Made by a program: the position numbers and the translations under genes
Notes under the pieces: model-generated
The model's database searches: none
What the model was told of the DNA's origin: nothing
Seen by the model: the letters and a program-made list of their open reading frames with translations, nothing else
Origin: Microbacterium arabinogalactanolyticum
Lineage (GTDB): Bacteria > Actinomycetota > Actinomycetes > Actinomycetales > Microbacteriaceae
DNA: 64,000 nt
Assembly: GCF_030268005.1 (NCBI RefSeq)
Contig: NZ_BRZC01000004.1
Location: 1,178,444 to 1,242,443 of the forward strand
Direction: 5' to 3'
Part shown: positions 45,390 through 52,675 of the stretch, piece after piece
Layout of the letters: the number at the start of each line of letters is the position of its first letter
Numbering within the stretch: position 1 is the first letter of the stretch

Positions 45390-46180
45390 ACGCGCTCGCC
45401 CCCTCCCGCCTCACCCGCTGGATCATCGGCATCCTGGTCGGCGCCTTCTTCGCCATCCCGCTGATCGCGACGTTCCTCTACACGCTGCGCGACCCCAAGG
45501 GCGGGATGTCGCTGGTCAACTGGCACAAGCTCGTCGACCCCGCGTTCGCGAGCACCCTGCAGCCGATCTGGACGGGCCTGGGCAACTCTCTCGTGCTGGC
45601 CGTCGTCACGGTCGTCATCGTGCTGGTGCTGCTGGCCCCGACCATGATCCTGGTCCACCTCCGCTTCCCGAAGCTGCGGCCGGTGTTCGAGTTCCTCGCT
45701 CTGCTGCCCATCTCGATCCCCGCGATCGTGCTGGTCGTCGGGCTGTCGCCGATCTACCTGCAGATCGCCCGGATGCTGGGCACCGGCACGTGGACGCTGG
45801 CATTCGCATACGGCATCACGGTGCTGCCCTTCGCCTACCGCGCGATCCAGGCGTCCATCGACGCGGCCGACCTGCGCACGCTCTCCGAGGCGGCCCGCAC
45901 GCTCGGCGCCGGCTGGCCGACCGTCGTGATCAAGGTGCTCGCCCCCAACCTGCGTCAGGGTCTGCTGGCGGCGTCCCTGATCTCGGTGGCCGTGGTGCTG
46001 GGCGAGTTCACCATCGCCTCGCTGCTGAACCGTCAGGTCTTCCAGACTGCGATGGTCGTCGTCCGCAACCAGGACCCCTACCTGCCTGCGATCTTCACGC
46101 TGCTGGCGCTGCTGCTCGTCTTCGTCCTGCTGCTCATCATCGGCCGCGCCGCGCGCGGCCACCGAAAGGCCCGCTCATGA
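45386..46180 (+). CDS. ABC importer permease 2
   Basis: The 264-residue permease has six helices and the EAA-type loop LSEAARTLGAGWPTVVIKVLAP, which contacts the ATPase. It is read by ATGA coupling from permease 1 and overlaps the ATPase gene by four bases. It is of the PotC/PhnV type. Confidence 0.88.
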   Translation: MNALAPSRLTRWIIGILVGAFFAIPLIATFLYTLRDPKGGMSLVNWHKLVDPAFASTLQPIWTGLGNSLVLAVVTVVIVLVLLAPTMILVHLRFPKLRPVFEFLALLPISIPAIVLVVGLSPIYLQIARMLGTGTWTLAFAYGITVLPFAYRAIQASIDAADLRTLSEAARTLGAGWPTVVIKVLAPNLRQGLLAASLISVAVVLGEFTIASLLNRQVFQTAMVVVRNQDPYLPAIFTLLALLLVFVLLLIIGRAARGHRKARS

Positions 46181-47262
46181 CCGCTCCGCTCCCCCGCACC
46201 CAGGACAACGCGCTGCTCGCCGACGCCGGCGAGGGCACCGCCGTGCAGCTGCAGGGCATCGTCAAGAGCTACAGCGGCAACACGGTGCTGCACGGCGTGG
46301 ACCTCGACATCGCCCCCGGCGAGTTCGTCTCGCTCCTGGGCCCATCCGGCTGCGGCAAGACCACGCTGCTGCGGGTGCTTGCAGGCCTCGAGGACTCGGA
46401 CTCGGGTGCCGTGCTGCTGGGTGGCAAGGACGTCTCGCGGGTTCCCACTAACAAGCGCGACATCGGCATGGTTTTCCAGTCCTACTCGCTCTTCCCGCAC
46501 CTGCGCGTTGTCGAGAACACGGCCTTCGGCCTGCGTCGTCGCGGGGTCGGCAAGGCGGATGCCGCGAAGCGCGCCCTCGACGCGCTGGCACTGGTGGGGC
46601 TCGAGGAGCACGCCGGCAAGTTCCCGCACCAGCTCTCCGGCGGCCAGCAGCAGCGCGTGGCGCTCGCCCGCGCCTTGGTCACCGAGCCGAAGGTGCTGCT
46701 GCTCGACGAGCCGCTCTCGGCACTGGACGCCAAGGTGCGGGTGCAGCTGCGCGACGAGATCCGCCGCATCCAGCTGCGCCTCGGCATCACCACGGTGTTC
46801 GTCACGCACGACCAGGAGGAGGCACTGGCGGTCTCCGACCGGATCGCGGTGATGAGTGCGGGCCGGATCGAGCAGATCGGCTCGCCCGAGGAGCTCTACG
46901 GCGCGCCGGCAACGGCATCCGTCGCGGCCTTCGTGGGGCTCTCCAGCGTGGTCGGCGGCGTCGCCGACGGTGCGAGCGTCGAGGTCTGGGGGCAGACGCT
47001 CCCGCTGCAGACCCCGGCAACCGGCCCGGTCGACGTGTACCTGCGGCCGGAGAACGTGGTGTTCGCCGAAGGGGCGGACGCCTCAGTGCGCGGCACCGTC
47101 GAGGAGTCGACGTTCCTGGGCAGCATGCGCCGCACGGTGGTGCGCACCGAGGCCGGCGAGCGGGTGACCGTGCAGCACTCTCCCGGCATCCGTCCCGCGT
47201 TCGGCGACGCCGTGGGCATCGCGCTGCTGGGCGAGCCGGTCGCCGCGCGCCCACGCGGCTGA
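46177..47262 (+). CDS. ABC importer ATP-binding protein
   Basis: The 361-residue ATPase has Walker A GPSGCGKTT, signature [15 protein letters not shown] and Walker B LLLDEPLSALD, with a C-terminal OB/TOBE region (about 270-355, containing VDVYLRPENVVFAEG) typical of the PotA/FbpC/PhnT class. It completes a four-gene operon of overlapping genes. Element D follows the stop. Confidence 0.92.
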   Translation: MTAPLPRTQDNALLADAGEGTAVQLQGIVKSYSGNTVLHGVDLDIAPGEFVSLLGPSGCGKTTLLRVLAGLEDSDSGAVLLGGKDVSRVPTNKRDIGMVFQSYSLFPHLRVVENTAFGLRRRGVGKADAAKRALDALALVGLEEHAGKFPHQLSGGQQQRVALARALVTEPKVLLLDEPLSALDAKVRVQLRDEIRRIQLRLGITTVFVTHDQEEALAVSDRIAVMSAGRIEQIGSPEELYGAPATASVAAFVGLSSVVGGVADGASVEVWGQTLPLQTPATGPVDVYLRPENVVFAEGADASVRGTVEESTFLGSMRRTVVRTEAGERVTVQHSPGIRPAFGDAVGIALLGEPVAARPRG

Positions 47263-47290
47263 CGGACACCGCCGGGCCACCATCCAGCAG

Positions 47291-47353
47291 GCGAGCCACC
47301 ACGCGGATCACAGTGAATCGCGTGGTGGCTCGGCGTTCGCGTGGTGGTTCGGC
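47291..47353. repeat. Palindromic element D, second copy of the element C family
   Basis: CGAGCCACCACGC (47292-47304) pairs perfectly with 47320-47332, and a third, slightly changed copy lies at 47339-47351. The 63 bases align to 7441-7503 with 8 mismatches. It lies between the convergent importer ATPase gene and the MprF-like gene. Confidence 0.8.
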
Positions 47354-47369
47354 GATCGGGTGCTGACGC

Positions 47370-49820
47370 CTATGCGCGCAGCGTGCGGGCGAGGGCCAGG
47401 TACTCCGCCGTGGTGACGTGCGGCAGATACGCTCTGCCGAGCGCCATCCCGATCGCGGGCAGCTGAGCGGGGTCCGGATAGGCCATGTGCAGCGCGTGGC
47501 GATCGGGGTGGAACTTGGCCTTGAAGCTGAGCAGGGACCGGAAGCCGTACGCGGGCTCCAGCACGCCGCCCAGCCAGGTCAGCAGCCCGAGCATGTCCTG
47601 AGACTCCCCCGCTGCGGCATCCGGATCCGCCGTCTGCGCGAGCGGCGCACCGGATAGGCTCATGAATGCCAGCCCGTCCGCCTTCATCCGCAGCGCGGCG
47701 GAGGCCAGCAGGAACTCCATGACGCCGGGCATGGAGCCGTCCGCGCGGCGCATGAAGTCCAGGGTCCAGCCGACGAGCTCGCCCCTGTCGTGCACCGGCA
47801 GCCAGCTGGTCACGGCCTGCAGTTCCCCTTGCGGGCCGACCGCGATCATGAGCGCGGTCTCGGGATCCTTCAGCTCCTCGATGCCGCCGAGGGTGAAGCC
47901 CATCTCGGGCAGCGCCTTCTCGGCGATCCACTGCTCGCTCAGGGCGTCCAGCTGCGCCGACATCCCCGGTGTCAGATCGACCCAGCGGGTCCATTCCGCA
48001 TGCAGGCCGTCACGGTCCGCACGCCGGTACGGCTGGCGCACCTTCGCCCAGGCCTTGCCGTCGAGTGAGAAGCGGTCCAGGGGAACGACGGTCTCCTCCG
48101 CGACGGGCATGTGCCGCCAGCCCAGCGCCTGCGCGGTCAGCAGGGTGGAGTCGTGCACGCTGTACAGCACGGGCGACCAGCCCTGCCTGTCGCAGAAGTC
48201 CGCGAAGCCGCGGACCACGGCATCCGGATCCGCCCCGACCGGGTCGCCGACGGTGATGGCGAAGCCCGACACCAGTCGGTATGCGATCCCGCCGCGTCCG
48301 TCCGGGGTGATCCAGTGTCGGTTGCCGTCCCAGGTGCCGAGGAACCCCAGGGTGCCGCTGTGCACGCGCAGCAGCGCCCGGTAGCTCTCGTCGTCGACGT
48401 TGCCCGCACCGGCGACCGGTGCGCGCAGCAGGCGCAGCATCGCCGCCGTGAACACGCCCCAGAACAACGGGCCGATCACCTGCCTCGCGATGTTGCCGAC
48501 CCCGCCGATCCGCTCCGCGATGCGCGCGTGGGTGAAGCCGGCCGGCAGGAACCGGCGCAGTGCGTCGAGGGCGGCGACGCCCAGGTCGACATCGGACGAG
48601 ACGAGCAGCACGACATCGGCGACGCCGAGCACGCCCGCGGCCAGCAGCGCGACCACGGCGAGCCTGGTGCCCGCCCCGTGCTCCGCTCGCACGGCGAAGC
48701 GTCGGCGAGTGATGACCAGCAGCGCGCAGACGGCCAGGGGGACGAGGATCGCGACGACGGCGAAGCCGGGGAACGCGCGGTCGATCGCGGTGAGCTCGGC
48801 CGGATGCCGCAGATCGTCGCTGCCGATGCTCACCGCGGTCAGCGCCGCGAGCACGAGGTTCACGGCCACGGCGAGCAGCAGCCCGGCGCGGCGCCCGGCG
48901 CGCAGTCCGACGGCGGCCACCACCGTCAGCACCAGAGGGACGAGACTCATCAGCAGCGGGCCGAAGCCCCCGACCAGTCCCACGGTGCAGCGGTTGGTGA
49001 GATCGTCACCGCAGCGCGCCAGCAGGGCATCCACTCCCGCCCCGCGCAGCCCCTGCACGAGCGGGGACAGCGGACCGATCCCACGCCCGGTGAGCAGCAC
49101 GACGAGCGGGCCGATCCCGGTGACCGCGACGATCGCCGCGACCAGGGTGCGCACCTCGCCGTAGGAGCTTCCATGCCACGGCCTGCGCGTCCGCCCGCGC
49201 GCGAGCACAGCGCCGAGCACGAGTCCGATGGTCGCCGCGCACAGCCGGTACACGCTGTCGACGTCACCGCTGTACAGCGTGAACATGATCAGCGCCGAGA
49301 AGCCGAGCAGGCGGATGCGGCGTCGCCACAGCACCGGAGCGAGCGCGCTCGCGACCATGGTCGCGCCGACGACGCCGACCGCGGGGTCGAGCACCGGCCC
49401 CGAGATGCGAGCCCAGGCGGCGCCCTCCGTCATCGAGAGCGTCTGGACGCCGACGCCCGCGAGCATCCCGAGCACGCCGGTCACGATGAACGCGACCGCG
49501 CTGCGCAGCGACCCGAGAAGGCGCTCCGCATATCCCAGGCCGATGATCGCGAGCGCCAGTGTCAGCACCAGTTCGATCACCGAGTCCGGCACGAGCAGGG
49601 CGGTCAGAGGGGTCCACCAGCGTCCTTCACCCAGTCCCGCCGGGCTGACCGAGATACGGAGCGGATGAGCACCGCGAAGCGTGCCGAACGCCAGCCCGGC
49701 CAGCACGATCAGCACCGAGAATCCCGCCGTCACGGGGTGCGTGCGCAGCGCCTCGAAAGCCCTGCCTCTCAGGTGCGTGGTGCTCCGCGCATCACCCGCA
49801 GCGCTGCTCCGCCCGCTCAC
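47370..49820 (-). CDS. MprF-like lipid aminoacyl transferase with rhomboid-like front half
   Basis: The 816-residue protein has a C-terminal DUF2156/GNAT-type domain (about 480-800), as in MprF and actinobacterial aminoacyl-lipid synthases that move Lys or Ala from tRNA to phosphatidylglycerol or diacylglycerol. The front half has a dozen or so helices. Residues about 50-210 look like a rhomboid (RWWTPLTALLVPD, ERLLGSLRSAVAF) without the catalytic GxSG Ser (the site reads VGVVGATM). It starts at a GTG that overlaps the esterase stop (GTGA). It likely adds positive charge to the membrane. Confidence 0.82.
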   Translation of the reverse strand: MSGRSSAAGDARSTTHLRGRAFEALRTHPVTAGFSVLIVLAGLAFGTLRGAHPLRISVSPAGLGEGRWWTPLTALLVPDSVIELVLTLALAIIGLGYAERLLGSLRSAVAFIVTGVLGMLAGVGVQTLSMTEGAAWARISGPVLDPAVGVVGATMVASALAPVLWRRRIRLLGFSALIMFTLYSGDVDSVYRLCAATIGLVLGAVLARGRTRRPWHGSSYGEVRTLVAAIVAVTGIGPLVVLLTGRGIGPLSPLVQGLRGAGVDALLARCGDDLTNRCTVGLVGGFGPLLMSLVPLVLTVVAAVGLRAGRRAGLLLAVAVNLVLAALTAVSIGSDDLRHPAELTAIDRAFPGFAVVAILVPLAVCALLVITRRRFAVRAEHGAGTRLAVVALLAAGVLGVADVVLLVSSDVDLGVAALDALRRFLPAGFTHARIAERIGGVGNIARQVIGPLFWGVFTAAMLRLLRAPVAGAGNVDDESYRALLRVHSGTLGFLGTWDGNRHWITPDGRGGIAYRLVSGFAITVGDPVGADPDAVVRGFADFCDRQGWSPVLYSVHDSTLLTAQALGWRHMPVAEETVVPLDRFSLDGKAWAKVRQPYRRADRDGLHAEWTRWVDLTPGMSAQLDALSEQWIAEKALPEMGFTLGGIEELKDPETALMIAVGPQGELQAVTSWLPVHDRGELVGWTLDFMRRADGSMPGVMEFLLASAALRMKADGLAFMSLSGAPLAQTADPDAAAGESQDMLGLLTWLGGVLEPAYGFRSLLSFKAKFHPDRHALHMAYPDPAQLPAIGMALGRAYLPHVTTAEYLALARTLRA

Positions 49821-51124
49821 GGTGCGAGCCCCCAGACCGGCGCCAGCACCCGCAGCGTCTCATCCAGGCCGACCGACAGGGCCGGACCCACATGTCCTGC
49901 TCCGGGAATCGCGAAGAACGTCGTCGTGAAACCGGCGGCCCGCGCCAGGTCCGCGGCATGCCGCGCCGGCGGCCCGTAGACGTGGTCGACCGCGCCGGCC
50001 GTGAACACCGCCATCCGCCCCCGGTACGCGCCCGGATGCGCCGCCAGCACGTTCTCGGGCTTGTTGGCGTCGAACGCGGCCCTGCTGCCGCCGAAGACCC
50101 TGCTCAGCACCGGGGCGGGTCGCTCCCAACCGGGCCACTCCTCGCCGGACTGGCTGGCGAGCGAGCCCCAGATCTCCGGGTGCTGCGCGCCGTACAGGAA
50201 CGAGCATGCACCGCCGTTGGAGTACCCGCTGATCGTCCAGTCGGCAGGCGCCGCAGGGACTCGGAGGTGCGTGCGGATCCACTCCGGGATGTCGACGTTG
50301 AAATACGTGTTCACACCGCCGAAGGCCTTCGAGTCTGCGCATCCCGGGTTCTGCCGGGACGAGCCGAGCTGATCGGCGACGATCACGATCGGGCCGAGAC
50401 CGTCGTGCTTCGCGGCGAACGCGTCGACCGCGGTCTGGATCGCCGTCGGAGTGGGACTGCCCGGCAGGCCCATCATCTGCACCATGACCGGAAGAACGGG
50501 AGGATCCGCGACCAGCGCCGCCGGGGGAAGGTAGATCGCGGCGTCGCGCGGCACGAAGCCGGCGGTCGACGGGATGCGCGAGGCACCGGAGAGCTGCCGC
50601 ACCTCGCCGTGTGCGGGCATGCCCGCCGGAGAGTGCCAGGTGGCGTACAGCGGCGCGTCCGCGGCAGCAGCAGCGGTGTGAACGGGCTTCGGGAGCTCGC
50701 CCACCGGCGGGAGCGTGGAGATCTCGAGCAGGTCGCCCAGGTTCCGGTCCAGCCCGAATGCGGCGTTGATGCCGATCGTGCCCGAGAGCAGAGAGGCGAT
50801 GATGGTCACGACCGCGACGATCTTGCGCGGCGCCCTGGAGTCCCAGAGGCTGACGATGCCGAGGCCGATGGCCGCGAAGCATCCGGCGGCCCACCACTTG
50901 ACCGGGTCGGGCAGCGGAGTGCCGAAGGCGTCGATCGCGTCGAGCATCCAGCTGAGCGCGAGCCCGAGAACGCCTCCGATGACCACGGCCAGCAGCGCCC
51001 GCAGTGCCCGTGCTCCCGTGTAGCGGCGCACCAGCAGCACGACGATGAGCGCCGCAGTGATCCCCCACAGCACCCACGGGGCGGGGCCGGAGATGATGTC
51101 CAGACCGAGCAGCCAGGCGAGCAT
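49817..51124 (-). CDS. Membrane-anchored alpha/beta hydrolase (esterase)
   Basis: The 435-residue protein has about four N-terminal helices (to about 125) and an extracellular esterase domain. The nucleophile Ser is in SGYSNGGACS, and the late GAGHVGP holds the probable catalytic His. Coupling to the MprF-like gene recalls the hydrolases that remove amino acids from aminoacyl-lipids in Enterococcus faecium and Corynebacterium glutamicum, so it may reverse or trim that modification. The ATG at 51124 has GGGGGAGG three bases upstream. Confidence 0.82.
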   Translation of the reverse strand: MLAWLLGLDIISGPAPWVLWGITAALIVVLLVRRYTGARALRALLAVVIGGVLGLALSWMLDAIDAFGTPLPDPVKWWAAGCFAAIGLGIVSLWDSRAPRKIVAVVTIIASLLSGTIGINAAFGLDRNLGDLLEISTLPPVGELPKPVHTAAAAADAPLYATWHSPAGMPAHGEVRQLSGASRIPSTAGFVPRDAAIYLPPAALVADPPVLPVMVQMMGLPGSPTPTAIQTAVDAFAAKHDGLGPIVIVADQLGSSRQNPGCADSKAFGGVNTYFNVDIPEWIRTHLRVPAAPADWTISGYSNGGACSFLYGAQHPEIWGSLASQSGEEWPGWERPAPVLSRVFGGSRAAFDANKPENVLAAHPGAYRGRMAVFTAGAVDHVYGPPARHAADLARAAGFTTTFFAIPGAGHVGPALSVGLDETLRVLAPVWGLAP

Positions 51125-51270
51125 CCGCCTCCCCCGTTCCGCACAGTCGTATGCCGTGCTCGCCCATGCTAGATCCGGGCGGCTTCGCGTCGCCCTTGAG
51201 ACGCCTATGCGGGAGCCGTGGATCGGATCGCACGGCGGATTCCCTCTTCCCGGGCGCATCCGGGTCGGGC

Positions 51271-51276
51271 TAGCTT
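51271..51276 (+). promoter_or_regulatory. -10 box of the YegP-like gene
   Basis: TAGCTT at 51271 lies 18 bases after TTCCCG and gives a leader of about 40 bases before the YegP-like start. The bases TAGCTTTGT also occur at the TAGCTT box before the thioester gene (minus strand, 42457). Confidence 0.45.
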
Positions 51277-51321
51277 TGTGCCGGGGCGATGACGCCCTTA
51301 CCCGTAGGGAGAGGAAATCTC

Positions 51322-51504
51322 ATGGCAGGCAAGTTCGAGCTCTACCAGGACAAGGGCGGCGACTGGCGGTTCCGCCTGAAGGCCGGCAACGGCGAGGTCA
51401 TCGCGACCGGGCAGGGCTACGCGTCGAAGTCCGGCGCCGTCAACGGCATCGACTCGGTGCGCCGCAACGCCGCAGACGCCGAGGTCGTCGAAGTCGAGAA
51501 CTGA
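51322..51504 (+). CDS. YegP/DUF1508 family small protein
   Basis: The 60-residue product is one YegP (DUF1508) unit: GKFELYQDKGGDWRFRLK, then GYASKSGAVNGIDSVRRN. YegP proteins in other bacteria often have two units; their function is unclear but they are common and cytoplasmic. The ATG at 51322 has GGAGAGGAAATCTC upstream, a good Shine-Dalgarno site. A strong terminator hairpin follows. Confidence 0.9.
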   Translation: MAGKFELYQDKGGDWRFRLKAGNGEVIATGQGYASKSGAVNGIDSVRRNAADAEVVEVEN

Positions 51505-51518
51505 GCGCAGGAACCAAA

Positions 51519-51549
51519 GAGGCCGCCGACCCGCGGGATCGGCGGCCTC
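51519..51549. terminator. Hairpin terminator after the YegP-like gene
   Basis: GAGGCCGCCGA (51519-51529) pairs perfectly with 51539-51549 around a nine-base loop. It can also end transcripts that come from the right on the minus strand. In 51550-51739 I see no gene, only an orphan promoter-like sequence on the minus strand. Confidence 0.8.
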
Positions 51550-51739
51550 CTCCATGGTGCATTCGTCCACTCAACGGCCGACTGCGATCATCCCCATGCC
51601 GCAGTCGAGTCACTCCCCAGCACTCGCGAGTCGCACGCACGGGACGTCCCCAGACGTTGCGAAGCTAGTGGGCCACCGGCGACCCGGCGAAGCGATGACC
51701 TCGAACGGGGGTCGGCCCGTCGCAGTCGGTTCCCGCCGT

Positions 51740-52405
51740 TCAGCCGATGAAACCGTCCTCATAGGCGAGTCTCGCCAGGTCGAGCTTCGTGCTCGCCGAC
51801 CGTCCCAGGGACGCGTACTTCTGCTTGACCCGAGCCAGATACTTGCGCGCCGTATCGGGACGGACCCCGATCTGCTCTGCGACCGCCGCGATCGGGCTGC
51901 CGTCGACGTACAGCGCCAGCACCTTCGCCTCCTGAGGGGAGAGCTCAGGAGCGTCCGCGGAGCGGGAGACCGCCGCCTTCGCGACGGCACTCACAGCCGG
52001 CTCGCCGACCAGCGCCGCTGCGACGCACTCAAGGAACGTCTGCTCGGTGTCGAGCTTGGACACGATGCCGTCCACCCCGGCATCCGCCACCCGCTGAGCC
52101 GAACGGCGCGGCGACAGACCCGAGAGCAGCAGCACCCGCATCCCCGCCTCGCGAAGCGCCGTGACGGCGGCGACGTCACGGTCGCCCGGTCGCAGGGGAA
52201 GCAGATCCACGACGAGCAGATGGGGCCAGTTCGACCGATCCTGCCCGCGCATCCAGGTCATCAGCGCCGCCATCGAGTCGCTCGAGTGCACGACCTCGAG
52301 TCCGCCCTGCCTTTCCAGCACCTCCGCGGTGCGCGTCCGCTGCATGACGTACGGCTCGACCACGGCCGCGCGCCGCAGCTTCCGAGAATGCGCTCTCGCA
52401 TGCAT
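51740..52405 (-). CDS. LuxR-type regulator with atypical receiver domain
   Basis: The 221-residue product has a receiver-like N-terminal domain and a LuxR helix-turn-helix (ELSPQEAKVLALYVDGSPIA, then the recognition helix VRPDTARKYLARVKQKY). The usual acidic pair is replaced by VVEP (E17), but the Asp at 67 and Lys at 117 are kept, so normal phosphorylation is uncertain. There is no kinase gene next to it. The ATG at 52405 has GGGGA upstream. It is divergent from the sigma-fusion gene and shares upstream sites with the thioester gene. Confidence 0.85.
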   Translation of the reverse strand: MHARAHSRKLRRAAVVEPYVMQRTRTAEVLERQGGLEVVHSSDSMAALMTWMRGQDRSNWPHLLVVDLLPLRPGDRDVAAVTALREAGMRVLLLSGLSPRRSAQRVADAGVDGIVSKLDTEQTFLECVAAALVGEPAVSAVAKAAVSRSADAPELSPQEAKVLALYVDGSPIAAVAEQIGVRPDTARKYLARVKQKYASLGRSASTKLDLARLAYEDGFIG

Positions 52406-52469
52406 TCCAGATCCCCTTCTCCCCTGCTCCGGGATCGACGTCCTGCACGGCATTCATCGATCTCCCGAG

Positions 52470-52575
52470 GATGAGTGTCGGGATCGGCGGATAAGTGACG
52501 CGCACCCGCGGAGATTCATCGCGGGGCAGGTCGTTGACCCCCGTCGGAGGTCACCTGGCCGCGAGGGCGTCACTT
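52470..52575. promoter_or_regulatory. Divergent control region of the LuxR and sigma-fusion genes
   Basis: The minus-strand element CGCGTCACTT-N12-CGACACTCATC (52502-52470) faces the LuxR gene. TGACC-N9-GGTCA (52535-52553) lies in the middle. GCGTCACTT recurs on the plus strand (through 52575), facing the sigma-fusion gene. GTATAT at 52601-52606 could be the -10 box of the latter. Confidence 0.6.
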
Positions 52576-52675
52576 CGCCTCGAACGGCCGCTTGGGGCTC
52601 GTATATCCTGCTCATTGCGGCAGGCGATCTCCCCCGACGCCCCGTCATTCTCACCGACGGTGCTGCCGTCCGTGC

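Noticed and set aside
47418..49979. Plus-strand frame of 622 codons opposite the mprF-like gene
   Set aside because: Low-complexity shadow; the minus strand encodes recognisable motifs over the same region.
52568..52625. A third full copy of the bipartite element before the sigma-fusion gene
   Set aside because: Only the GCGTCACTT half is present; the CGACACTCATC half is missing at the 12-base spacing.
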